14,057 bases of DNA from the NCBI GenBank assembly GCA_023381235.1, contig JAMCTV010000049.1:1-14057 (forward strand), read 5' to 3'. Below the pieces are notes generated by a model. The model was not told the origin of the DNA, ran no database searches, and saw only the letters and a program-made list of their open reading frames with translations. A program made the position numbers and the translations under genes. Positions 1-7,012 of this stretch are shown here, piece by piece (position 1 is the stretch's first letter; every line of letters begins with the position of its first letter). The stretch comes from Gammaproteobacteria bacterium. Its GTDB lineage: Bacteria; Pseudomonadota; Gammaproteobacteria; SURF-13.

Positions 1-1192
1 GCGGCCCGATGCGGTTTTCATTGATATAGGGCGCGGCCCAGGCGAGCCCGGCCCAGGTGAGGTTCACCACGCCCTCGCCGGGCGTGTACGCGCGCGCGGT
101 TTGCCCCCGCGCCTCCAGCACCAGCGCGGGCAACAGGCCGCCACTTTCGCTATAGCCCTCCAGCGCCGCCTGCCAGTCGGCGCTGCTGGCGTCTTTTTTC
201 ATCTCCACGCGGCCCTCCGGTTTGCGGTAGCCATGGCGCTGATCGTATTCGAGCAGCGCGGCGCGCAAGGACTGGTTGGCCGCCGTCTGCTGATGCGCAT
301 CGAGCGTGGTGTACACCTCATAACCGCCGGTATAGGCTTCCGCCTCGCCATAGCGGCGCACCATCTCGGCGCGCACCATCTCCGCCACGTGCGGCGCCTC
401 GACCTCGATCTCCGGATTGTGGCGCGCGGCGGTTTCAGGCGCACTGCGCGCCGTCTGGTATTCCGTCTCGCTGATGTAACCGAGCGAGACCATGCGCTCC
501 AGGATGTAGTTGCGCCGCTCCACCGCGCGCTCCAGATTGACCAGGGGATTGTATTTGGAAGGCGCCTTGGGCAGGCCGGCGAGGGCGGCCATCTGCGCCA
601 GGGTGAGCTGATTGAGTTCCGCGCCGTAATAAAACTGCGCCGCGGCGGCCACGCCATAGGCGCGGTTGCCGCAGTAAATCTTGTTGAGATAAAGTTCCAG
701 GATTTGATCCTTGCTCAGGCTCTGTTCGATGCGGAAGGCAAGCAGGATTTCCTTGAGCTTGCGCAGGAAGGTTTTTTCGCTGGACAGGAAGAAATTGCGC
801 GCCACCTGCATGGTGATGGTGCTGCCGCCCTGCTTCTTCTCGCCGGTCGCGGCCAGGGTGAACGCCGCGCGCAGCAGCCCCTGATAATCCACGCCGGGGT
901 GGCTGTAGAAGCGGTCGTCCTCGGCGGCCAGCACCGCCTGCGCCAGCTGCTTGGGCACCTGACTGAGCCGCACCGGAATGCGCCGTATTTCACCGAATTC
1001 GGCGATCAGTTTCCCTTCGCGCGTGTATACCTTGAGCGGCACCTGCAAGCGCACCTCCGTCAACTGGTCCGTGGCGGGCAGTTGGGGCGCGATATAGAGA
1101 TACGCGCCGGCCAGGGCCACGACGCCAAGGGTCAGCAGGGTATATAGGGCGGCGGGGATGAAGCCGAGGGTCTTTTTAAGGAGCGGACTCAT
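1..1192 (-). CDS. mrcA: Penicillin-binding protein 1A, bifunctional peptidoglycan glycosyltransferase/transpeptidase (N-terminal part)
   Basis: Class A PBP that polymerises lipid II into glycan strands and crosslinks them at the periplasmic face of the inner membrane. The minus strand stays open from the ATG at 1192 to base 1, giving 397 codons; the C-terminal transpeptidase domain lies outside the window. A short basic N-terminus (MSPLLKK) precedes one membrane anchor at about residues 11-35. The GT51 domain follows: EDDRFYSHPG with the catalytic Glu at residue 91, GGSTITMQ at 122-129, RKLKEILLAFRIE with the second Glu at 149, LNKIYCGNRAYG at 169-180, and GLPKAPSKYNPL near 207-218. The last 150 residues are the linker and start of the inserted OB-type domain. 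No strong ribosome binding site precedes the start, but any later start would remove the membrane anchor. It is divergent to pilM, as ponA/mrcA is in Pseudomonas. The family is certain; only the start has slight doubt. Confidence 0.96.
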   Translation of the reverse strand, partial: MSPLLKKTLGFIPAALYTLLTLGVVALAGAYLYIAPQLPATDQLTEVRLQVPLKVYTREGKLIAEFGEIRRIPVRLSQVPKQLAQAVLAAEDDRFYSHPGVDYQGLLRAAFTLAATGEKKQGGSTITMQVARNFFLSSEKTFLRKLKEILLAFRIEQSLSKDQILELYLNKIYCGNRAYGVAAAAQFYYGAELNQLTLAQMAALAGLPKAPSKYNPLVNLERAVERRNYILERMVSLGYISETEYQTARSAPETAARHNPEIEVEAPHVAEMVRAEMVRRYGEAEAYTGGYEVYTTLDAHQQTAANQSLRAALLEYDQRHGYRKPEGRVEMKKDASSADWQAALEGYSESGGLLPALVLEARGQTARAYTPGEGVVNLTWAGLAWAAPYINENRIGP

Positions 1193-1217
1193 ATAACAAG
1201 CCGGGCTGGACAGACAT

Positions 1218-1272
1218 TGTGTCAAGTATAAGGGTTTCTCGACGCGGGGAGGATTATTTTTATGTTGACACA
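1218..1272. repeat. 8-bp inverted repeat TGTGTCAA / TTGACACA in the mrcA-pilM divergent region
   Basis: TGTGTCAA at 1218-1225 is the exact reverse complement of TTGACACA at 1265-1272; 39 bp separate the arms. The right arm contains the -35 hexamer of the pil promoter. The left arm abuts the possible mrcA -10. This could be a paired operator for divergent control. An 8-bp match in 150 bp can also arise by chance. Confidence 0.35.
1225..1230 (-). promoter_or_regulatory. Possible -10 element for mrcA
   Basis: On the minus strand, TATACT (1230 down to 1225) matches the sigma70 -10 consensus at five of six bases. It would start transcription near 1218, giving an mrcA leader of about 26 nt. No recognisable -35 lies 16-18 bp upstream. 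A minus-strand TTGACA at 1225-1220 is too far from any -10 (TTATAT, 23 bp away) to be a normal -35. This is a weak call from motif inspection only. Confidence 0.25.
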
Positions 1273-1293
1273 GGGTTCCGGCTTGTATCTAAT
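1265..1293 (+). promoter_or_regulatory. Sigma70-type promoter for pilMNOPQ
   Basis: A perfect TTGACA at 1265-1270 is followed, after exactly 17 bp, by TCTAAT at 1288-1293 (five of six matches to TATAAT). The predicted start site is near 1299-1301, about 45 nt before the pilM start codon. It is the best promoter-like sequence in the intergenic region and points into the pil operon. The call rests on consensus matching. Confidence 0.65.
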
Positions 1294-1330
1294 AAACTAA
1301 ACGACCTATGCTATGTAAGCATTAGTTTAT
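1292..1330. repeat. 9-bp inverted repeat with inner hairpin before pilM
   Basis: ATAAACTAA at 1292-1300 is the reverse complement of TTAGTTTAT at 1322-1330. A second pairing, TGCT (1309-1312) with AGCA (1318-1321), stacks directly on the right arm. The loop also contains a tandem CTATG (1306-1315). The right arm ends one base before the AAAGGA ribosome binding site at 1331-1336. The left arm overlaps the predicted -10 and start site, so the arms look more like a DNA operator than a transcript hairpin, unless transcription begins further upstream. Confidence 0.45.
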
Positions 1331-1345
1331 AAAGGAAAACATTAC

Positions 1346-2416
1346 GTGCAGCCCCCTGCCCTGTCCTTGTTCTCACGCAAGCCCCCGCTGGTTGGGCTGG
1401 ACATCAGCGCTACCAGCGTAAAGCTGCTGGAGCTTTCCAGGAGCGGCGAGCGCTATCGCGTGGAGAGCTACGCGGTGGAGCCGTTGCCGGCCGGCGCGGT
1501 GACGGAAAAGACCCTGGGCGATGTGGAGGCGGTGGGCGAGGCGGTGAAGCGCGCGATTAAACAATCCAGGACCGGCGCCAGGCACGCCGCAGTCGCGGTG
1601 GCGGGCTCGGCGGTCATCACCAAGGTCATTACCCTGCCGGCCAACCTGTCGGACGACGAAATGGCCGCGCAGATCGAGGTGGAGGCGGACCAATACATCC
1701 CCTATCCCCTGGAGGAAGTCAATCTGGATTTTGAAGTGATCGGGCCCGCAGAGGAAGAAGGCGCGGTAAACGTGCTGCTGGCCGCCTCGCGCCGGGAAAA
1801 CGTGGATGCGCGCGTGGCGGTGCTGGAGCTGGCCGGACTCAAACCCAGGGTGGTGGACGTGGAGGCCTATGTCGCGGAAAACATCCTGGCGCTGATGGCC
1901 GCGCAAAATCCCGCGCGCGGGCTGGCGGGCATTGTCGCGCTGTTTGACATCGGCGCCACCATGACCACCCTGAACGTGATGGATAATTTAAAGCTGGTGT
2001 ACACACGCGAACAGAATTTCGGCGGCAAGCAGCTCACCGAGGAGATACAAAACCGTTACGGCATGAGCTACGAAGAGGCGGGCAAGGCCAAAAAGCTCGG
2101 AGGACTGCCGCCCGACTACGAAACCGAGGTGCTGCAACCATTCAAGGAGGCGTTGGCGCAGCAGGTCAACCGCTCGCTGCAATTCTTTTATTCCTCCAGC
2201 CAGTATCACAGCGTGGACACTATCCTGCTCGCGGGCGGCAATGCCATGATCCCCGGCATTGCGAGCATGGTGGAGTCCGCCGTGGGCACGCACACCGAGG
2301 TGTTCAACCCGTTCATCGGGATGTCGGTGGCGCCGCGGGTGAACGCCCAGGCGCTCACCCGCGATGCGCCCTCGCTCATGATCGCGTGCGGCCTCGCGCT
2401 GCGGAGTTTTGCCTAG
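1346..2416 (+). CDS. pilM: Type IV pilus assembly protein PilM, actin-like ATPase
   Basis: Cytoplasmic actin/FtsA-fold protein of the type IV pilus alignment complex; it binds ATP and the cytoplasmic tail of PilN. At 356 residues it has normal family length. Visible motifs are phosphate-1 GLDIS at residues 17-21, the second phosphate loop FDIGATMTT from about residue 200 (Asp201), and the adenosine motif LLAGGNAMIPG near 294-304. The region around ADQYIPYPLEEVNLDF, just past residue 110, is typical of the family. The start is GTG, with AAAGGA at 1331-1336 nine bases upstream. A TTG at 1367 would begin closer to the usual LFSRKPP start but lacks its own ribosome binding site. First gene of the pil operon, directly behind its promoter; pilN starts 2 nt after its stop. 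Confidence 0.96.
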   Translation: MQPPALSLFSRKPPLVGLDISATSVKLLELSRSGERYRVESYAVEPLPAGAVTEKTLGDVEAVGEAVKRAIKQSRTGARHAAVAVAGSAVITKVITLPANLSDDEMAAQIEVEADQYIPYPLEEVNLDFEVIGPAEEEGAVNVLLAASRRENVDARVAVLELAGLKPRVVDVEAYVAENILALMAAQNPARGLAGIVALFDIGATMTTLNVMDNLKLVYTREQNFGGKQLTEEIQNRYGMSYEEAGKAKKLGGLPPDYETEVLQPFKEALAQQVNRSLQFFYSSSQYHSVDTILLAGGNAMIPGIASMVESAVGTHTEVFNPFIGMSVAPRVNAQALTRDAPSLMIACGLALRSFA

Positions 2417-2418
2417 CC

Positions 2419-3021
2419 ATGGCGCACATTAACCTGTTGCCTTGGCGCGAGGAACGGCGCAAAGAGCGGCAACGCGAATTCGGCATGATCGCCGGCTTCG
2501 CCGCGTTTCTGTCCGTAGTAATCGTGGCATACATCCATACCTACATCGGCGGCATGATCGAAACCCAGGAGGCGCGCAACAGCTTTCTCACCCAGGAAAT
2601 CGCGCAGCTTGATAAAAAAATAGCCGAGATCAAAAATCTGGAGAAACAGCGCGCGGAACTGCTGGCGCGCATGACGGTGATCCAGGAACTGCAACGCAGC
2701 CGTCCCGAGGTAGTGCATGTGGTGGATGATCTGGTGCGCACCCTGCCGGACGGCGTGTATTACACCAACATCAAGCAGGAAGGCGGCAAGCTCACCCTGA
2801 CCGGCATCGCCGACTCCAACGGCCGGGTGGCGAACTTCATGCGCAACCTGGAGACCTCCGGCTGGCTGGAGCAGCCCTCCCTGGATCAGACGCAGGCGTA
2901 TGACCAGGACGGTCAGCGCGCCACCTCCTACATCCTGCGCGTCAGCCAGAAGCAGCCGGAAGAAAAGGCGGAAACTACGCCGAGCCCAGCCAAACCCGGT
3001 TCCGCCACAGGCAAGCCATGA
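2419..3021 (+). CDS. pilN: Type IV pilus inner-membrane assembly protein PilN
   Basis: Bitopic inner-membrane protein that pairs with PilO and carries PilM on its cytoplasmic tail. The ATG at 2419 gives 200 residues and places the conserved INLLPWRE motif at residues 4-11; in the family the INLLP sequence is the PilM-binding peptide. An upstream in-frame ATG at 2386 lies inside pilM and would add 11 unconserved residues, so it was rejected. A highly charged stretch (residues 11-20) precedes one membrane helix at about 22-43. A coiled-coil-like segment (about 50-85) and a periplasmic ferredoxin-like domain (about 95-180) follow. The tail is rich in Pro, Glu and Lys. GGAG lies 12 nt upstream within the end of pilM. 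Its stop overlaps the pilO start by ATGA. Confidence 0.96.
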   Translation: MAHINLLPWREERRKERQREFGMIAGFAAFLSVVIVAYIHTYIGGMIETQEARNSFLTQEIAQLDKKIAEIKNLEKQRAELLARMTVIQELQRSRPEVVHVVDDLVRTLPDGVYYTNIKQEGGKLTLTGIADSNGRVANFMRNLETSGWLEQPSLDQTQAYDQDGQRATSYILRVSQKQPEEKAETTPSPAKPGSATGKP

Positions 3022-3656
3022 ACCTCAACGAACTGGATTTCAACAATATCGGTAACTGGCCCAACCCCGCCAAGGCAGCCGCGGTAGGCGTGCTGTGCAT
3101 CGCCGTGCTGGGAGCGGGCTATTGGTTTGACACGCGCAGCCAGTGGGAGGCGCTGTCGCAAATCCAGGACAAAGAGCAAGAGCTGAAACAAACCTTCGAA
3201 ACCAGGCAGATGAAGGCGGCCAATCTGGATGCCTATACGCAGCAGATGAAGGAGATGAAACAGTCCTTCGGCGCCATGCTGCGCCAGCTCCCCAGCCAAA
3301 CCGAGGTGGAGGGTTTGCTGGTAGACATCTCGCAAACCGGACTCGCCAGCGGCCTGGAGTTCGAATTGTTCAAACCCGAAGCGGAAGCGCCCAAGGATTT
3401 CTACGCCGAACTGCCGATCAAAATCAAGGTTACCGGCAGCTATCACCAGTTCGGCAACTTCATCAGCGGCATCGCCGCGCTGCCGCGCATCGTGACCCTG
3501 CATGATATTTCCATTACCCAGGCGCAGCAAAAAGAGAGCGCCAAGAAAGGCGCGGAAGCGTCCGCCCCTCTGGTCATGGAGATCACCGCCAAGACCTATC
3601 GTTACATGGAAGAAACGAAGCTGCCCGACGGCAAGGCGGAGGACAAGAAAACATGA
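3018..3656 (+). CDS. pilO: Type IV pilus inner-membrane assembly protein PilO
   Basis: Partner of PilN in the inner-membrane alignment subcomplex; it connects the cytoplasmic motor side to PilP and the secretin. It has 212 residues: a cytoplasmic N-terminus containing LDFNNIGNWP, one membrane helix at about residues 19-37, a Gln/Lys-rich coiled coil at about 42-90, and a periplasmic ferredoxin-like domain at about 95-195. The segments LPSQTEVEGLLVDIS, GLEFELFKPE and FGNFISGIAALPRIVTLHDI are typical of PilO. It overlaps pilN by ATGA at 3018-3021 and pilP by ATGA at 3653-3656, which suggests translational coupling and balanced amounts. Identity is secure from motifs and position. Confidence 0.96.
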   Translation: MNLNELDFNNIGNWPNPAKAAAVGVLCIAVLGAGYWFDTRSQWEALSQIQDKEQELKQTFETRQMKAANLDAYTQQMKEMKQSFGAMLRQLPSQTEVEGLLVDISQTGLASGLEFELFKPEAEAPKDFYAELPIKIKVTGSYHQFGNFISGIAALPRIVTLHDISITQAQQKESAKKGAEASAPLVMEITAKTYRYMEETKLPDGKAEDKKT

Positions 3657-4198
3657 AATACGTCCGCGTCCCGTCCATGCTTATGCTCTGCCTGCTGCTG
3701 TATGGCTGCGGCGGCGATGACTTGGATGAGGTGCGCCGCTATGCGGATGAGGTCAAGGCACGGTCTGCGGCGCCGATCGAACCGCTGCCCACGGTCAAAA
3801 CCTACGACAGCTTCAGTTACGAGGCCACGGCGGCCTTGCGCGACCCGTTCACACCTTCGAAACTCAGCACGGCCGCATCGGACGGCGCAAACGGTGCGCT
3901 CCGGCCTGATCTCAACCGCGCCAGGGAGCCACTGGAAGACTACCCGCTGGACAGCCTGCGCATGGTGGGTACGCTGGCGCGCGACGGCCAGAAGTGGTCT
4001 CTGATCCAGGACAAGGAGGGCGCGGTGCACCGCGTGCAAGTGGGCAATTACATGGGACAGAATTACGGCAAGATCACAGCTATCACCGAACAAGGCACCG
4101 ACTTGATTGAAATCGTAGACGATGGACAGGGAGGCTGGATCGAACGTCCGGCTTCCATGGCACTCAGTGAACCGACCGAAGGGGGGGCGAAGAAATGA
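3653..4198 (+). CDS. pilP: Type IV pilus lipoprotein PilP
   Basis: Lipoprotein linking the PilN/PilO dimer to the PilQ secretin in the periplasm. It has 181 residues, with a lipoprotein signal peptide ending in a lipobox-like L-Y-G-C and the lipid-bearing Cys at residue 19. Tyr at the -2 position is unusual for a lipobox. A flexible linker contains the family motif LRDPF (Asp64-Pro65-Phe66), the stretch that contacts PilN/PilO. A beta-sandwich domain follows from about residue 100 (DSLRMVGTLARDGQKWSLI) to about 170. It overlaps pilO and pilQ by ATGA at both ends. Identity is secure; the membrane it anchors in cannot be read from the sequence. Confidence 0.95.
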   Translation: MKYVRVPSMLMLCLLLYGCGGDDLDEVRRYADEVKARSAAPIEPLPTVKTYDSFSYEATAALRDPFTPSKLSTAASDGANGALRPDLNRAREPLEDYPLDSLRMVGTLARDGQKWSLIQDKEGAVHRVQVGNYMGQNYGKITAITEQGTDLIEIVDDGQGGWIERPASMALSEPTEGGAKK

Positions 4199-6348
4199 CC
4201 CTGATACTATCCAATATAAAAAATCTTTTTCTTCCACGGCGCGCGCGCTACATGACAGGGTTCGCGCTCGGCCTAATGCTCTGTGGCGCCTGGGCGCAGT
4301 CCGAAGCGCCGGCGAGCGGCCTCACGCTGCAGGAGATCAGCAGTTCGACGCTGCCCGGCGGCAAGGTGCAGATCAAGCTCGGCCTGTCCGCGCCGCCGCC
4401 CGCCCCGCTCAGCTTCACCATAGATAATCCGGCGCGCATCGTGCTGGATTTCGCCGACACCGCGCAAGACCTGGCGAAAAGCTCTCACACCGTCGGCTTG
4501 GGCGCGGTGCGCAGCGTCAGCGTGGCCAGCGCCCAGGGGCGCACGCGCGTGGTGGTGAACCTGGACAAACTGGTGCCCTATGAAACGCGCAGCGAAGGCA
4601 ACGATATCTATCTGACCCTGGACGCGAGCGGCGTCGAAGCGGTGGCGGGCGCGGCCAAGGCCGCGGCGCCCGCTGCCTCGGCTGCGAAGCACAGCTTGAG
4701 CAATATTGATTTCCGCCGCGGCGAAAAAGGCGAGGCGCGCATCGTCGTGTCACTGTCCGATCCCGCGACCGGCGTGGACGTGCGCCAGGAAGGCGGCAAG
4801 ATCATCGCCGACTTTTTAAACACCAGCGTACCGGAAAGCCTGGAGCGGAGACTGGACGTGGTGGATTTCGCCACACCGGTAAAAATCGTGGAGACTTCAC
4901 GCCAGGGCGCCAACACGCGCCTGGCGATTACCGCGCAAGGAGAATATGAGCATCTCGCCTATCAAGCCGACAATATATTCACCATCGAGGTGAAACCCGT
5001 TACCAAGACCGAGCAGGAAGTGGCGGAAAAAAAGAAGGCGGGTTATACCGGCGAGAAACTCTCGCTCAACTTCCAGGACATACCGGTGCGCTCCGTGCTG
5101 CAACTTATCGCCGACTTCACCGGCCAGAATCTGGTCACCAGCGACAAGGTCACCGGCAATCTTACCCTGCACCTGCAAAACGTACCCTGGGATCAGGCGC
5201 TGGACATCATTTTAAAAAGCAAGGGACTCAGCCTGCGCCAGGCGGGTAACGTGATGGAGGTGGCGCCCATCGAAGAAGTCGCGGCGCGTGAAAAGCTGGA
5301 GATGGAGGCCCGGAAACAGGTGGTCGAACTCGCTCCGCTGCGCTCCGAGTTCATACACGTGAATTACGCCAAGGCGGCGGACCTGGCCGCTCTGCTCAAG
5401 GCCAAGGAAAACTCACTGCTCTCGCCGCGCGGCAACGTCAGCGTGGATGACCGCAGCAACACCCTGCTGGTGCAGGATACTGACGACAAGCTGGTCGAGG
5501 TGAGAAAACTGGTCAGCACGCTTGATATCCCGCAGCGTCAGGTGCTGATCGAGTCGCGCATCGTCATTGCCGACAACCTGTTCAGCAAGGACCTGGGTAT
5601 CCGCTTTGGCGCAAATAGGGACACCAGTTCCGATGCCACAAACGGGCGCAAAGTCATCACCTCCGGCACGCTGGAGGGCACCACCGAGCTGAACCGAAAC
5701 GCCGCTATTGGAAATACCGGAGACACAAATCCTGTATTGATACAGAGCGAAAGACTGAATGTAAATCTGCCGGTGACGGGGCCCTCCCTCGCGCTGGCGC
5801 TGGCCAAGCTGCCCTTCGGTACCCTGCTGGAGCTTGAGCTGTCCGCGCTGCAGGCCGAAAATCGCGGTGAGGTGATCTCCAACCCGCGCGTGGTCACCGT
5901 CAATCAGAAGGAGGCCACCATCGAGGACGGCGTGGAAATACCCTATCTGGAGGCGAGCTCCAGCGGCGCCACCACGGTCAGTTTCCGCAAGGCGGTACTG
6001 GGCCTGAAGGTGAAGCCGCTCATCACACCGGACAATCACATCATCATGGATCTCACCGTCAAACGCGACACGCAAGGCGACTCCGTGAACCTGGCCGGCA
6101 ACCTGTATCCCAGCATCAACACGCGCGAGGTGAGCACACAGGTGGCAGTGGATAACGGCGAGACGGTGGTGCTGGGCGGCACCTATACCGCCACATCGCG
6201 CACGATTTCGGACCGGGTGCCGTTTTTCGGCGACCTGCCTTACGTGGGATTTTTATTCAAACGCACCCAGAACACGGATGACAAGGCTGAATTGCTGATC
6301 TTCGTCACCCCCAAGATACTGCAAGACACCTTGGGCCTGGCGCAGTAA
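4195..6348 (+). CDS. pilQ: Type IV pilus outer-membrane secretin PilQ
   Basis: Multimeric outer-membrane channel through which the pilus is extruded. At 717 residues it has normal family length. The order is: signal peptide; two AMIN domains (about 40-135 and 165-268) that bind peptidoglycan; a secretin short N-terminal (STN/N0) domain at about 288-356 (LSLNFQDIPVRSVLQLIADF); a NolW/N1 domain at about 385-455; and the secretin barrel domain from about 515. The hallmark secretin motif VPFFGDLP is at 675-682, followed by VGFLFKR and a C-terminal LLIFVTPKIL. The ATGA overlap with pilP supports the start at 4195. It gives an unusually long n-region, with RRAR placed just before the hydrophobic core and AWA before the likely cleavage site. 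A start at the internal Met (4252) would lose those positive charges. Last gene of the pil operon. Confidence 0.96.
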   Translation: MTLILSNIKNLFLPRRARYMTGFALGLMLCGAWAQSEAPASGLTLQEISSSTLPGGKVQIKLGLSAPPPAPLSFTIDNPARIVLDFADTAQDLAKSSHTVGLGAVRSVSVASAQGRTRVVVNLDKLVPYETRSEGNDIYLTLDASGVEAVAGAAKAAAPAASAAKHSLSNIDFRRGEKGEARIVVSLSDPATGVDVRQEGGKIIADFLNTSVPESLERRLDVVDFATPVKIVETSRQGANTRLAITAQGEYEHLAYQADNIFTIEVKPVTKTEQEVAEKKKAGYTGEKLSLNFQDIPVRSVLQLIADFTGQNLVTSDKVTGNLTLHLQNVPWDQALDIILKSKGLSLRQAGNVMEVAPIEEVAAREKLEMEARKQVVELAPLRSEFIHVNYAKAADLAALLKAKENSLLSPRGNVSVDDRSNTLLVQDTDDKLVEVRKLVSTLDIPQRQVLIESRIVIADNLFSKDLGIRFGANRDTSSDATNGRKVITSGTLEGTTELNRNAAIGNTGDTNPVLIQSERLNVNLPVTGPSLALALAKLPFGTLLELELSALQAENRGEVISNPRVVTVNQKEATIEDGVEIPYLEASSSGATTVSFRKAVLGLKVKPLITPDNHIIMDLTVKRDTQGDSVNLAGNLYPSINTREVSTQVAVDNGETVVLGGTYTATSRTISDRVPFFGDLPYVGFLFKRTQNTDDKAELLIFVTPKILQDTLGLAQ

Positions 6349-6349
6349 A

Positions 6350-6402
6350 CGCCGCCGCTACTTGATTTTCCGCACCGGAAAGTAAAAGATGCCCCGGCGG
6401 CG
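6350..6402 (+). other. Compound stem-loop between pilQ and aroK
   Basis: Immediately after the pilQ stop, CGCCGCCG (6350-6357) can pair with CGGCGGCG (6395-6402). Inside this, ATTTTCCG (6365-6372) pairs with CGGAAAGT (6376-6383) around a CAC loop, with one G-U pair. There is no T-run after it, so it is not a standard intrinsic terminator. It could be a 3' stability element for the pil transcript, a Rho-related pause, or chance in GC-rich DNA. The remaining spacer (6403-6449) shows no convincing promoter; a TTGATT at 6362 lacks a good -10. Confidence 0.45.
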
Positions 6403-6449
6403 CACAGGGACGTGCTAGTGTCGCGTGAGGCAGGATGCCGAGAGCGACC

Positions 6450-6980
6450 ATGACCAAGCCGGGCAATCTTTTTCTGGTGGGCCTCATGGGGGCGGGTAAA
6501 ACCACGCTCGGCAAGGCGCTGGCCAAGCGCCTGCATCTGCCGTTCCGCGACAGCGACCACGAGATCGAACAACGCACCGGCGCGGCCATCCCGCTTATCT
6601 TTGAACTGGAGGGCGAGGCCGGCTTCCGGGCGCGCGAGTCGGCGATGCTCGCGGAGCTGGTCAAGCATGGACCGCTGGTGCTCGCCACCGGAGGCGGCGC
6701 GGTGCTGGACCCTGCCAACCGCATACTGCTTAAGCAGCATGGGCGGGTCATTTATCTCTATGCGCCGATCGAGCAGCTTTTGAAGCGCACCGCCAACACC
6801 CGCCACCGTCCCCTGCTCCACACCCCTGATCCGCGCGCGCGGCTGGAAGAATTATTGCGCGTGCGCGATCCGTTGTACCGTGAAATCGCCGATATCGTAA
6901 TCGAGACCGGCGGGCGCGGCGTGAACAGCGTGGTGGAGGAAATCGTCACTCGCCTGGGAATAGTATCCAGTGGCGAGTAA
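6450..6980 (+). CDS. aroK: Shikimate kinase
   Basis: Phosphorylates shikimate at the 3-hydroxyl using ATP, the fifth step of the shikimate pathway, in the cytoplasm. At 176 residues it has normal length. Visible are the Walker A motif GLMGAGKTT (residues 11-19, Lys17), the shikimate/Mg site DSDHEIE (34-40), FRARE with Arg60, the GGGAVL loop (81-86), the lid segment TRHRPLL (117-123) with Arg120, and RDPLYREIAD near the C-terminus. The ATG at 6450 puts the same number of residues before FLVG as in E. coli AroK. An in-frame ATG at 6435 with GAGG at 6427-6430 would add five residues and cannot be excluded. aroB follows 32 nt downstream. Confidence 0.95.
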   Translation: MTKPGNLFLVGLMGAGKTTLGKALAKRLHLPFRDSDHEIEQRTGAAIPLIFELEGEAGFRARESAMLAELVKHGPLVLATGGGAVLDPANRILLKQHGRVIYLYAPIEQLLKRTANTRHRPLLHTPDPRARLEELLRVRDPLYREIADIVIETGGRGVNSVVEEIVTRLGIVSSGE

Positions 6981-6998
6981 CGAGTAGCACTGTTTTTT
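6968..6998 (+). terminator. Weak terminator-like hairpin with T-run after aroK
   Basis: CAGTG (6968-6972) can pair with CACTG (6988-6992), followed at once by six T (6993-6998). The stem is only 5 bp, the 15-nt loop contains a repeated GAGTA, and the left arm lies inside the end of aroK. At best this is a partial attenuator between aroK and aroB; it may be chance. The segment TGAGATAAT (6998-7006) also resembles an extended -10, which would start transcription at about the aroB start codon. Confidence 0.2.
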
Positions 6999-7012
6999 GA
7001 GATAATGACTGC

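Noticed and set aside
101..1147. Plus-strand open frame of about 350 codons at the left end.
   Set aside because: It is antisense to mrcA, whose minus-strand translation shows clear PBP1A motifs. The plus-strand product has no recognisable domain.
2386..2418. Upstream ATG (2386) for pilN.
   Set aside because: It adds 11 residues overlapping pilM, whereas PilN proteins begin just before the INLLPWRE motif, matching the ATG at 2419.
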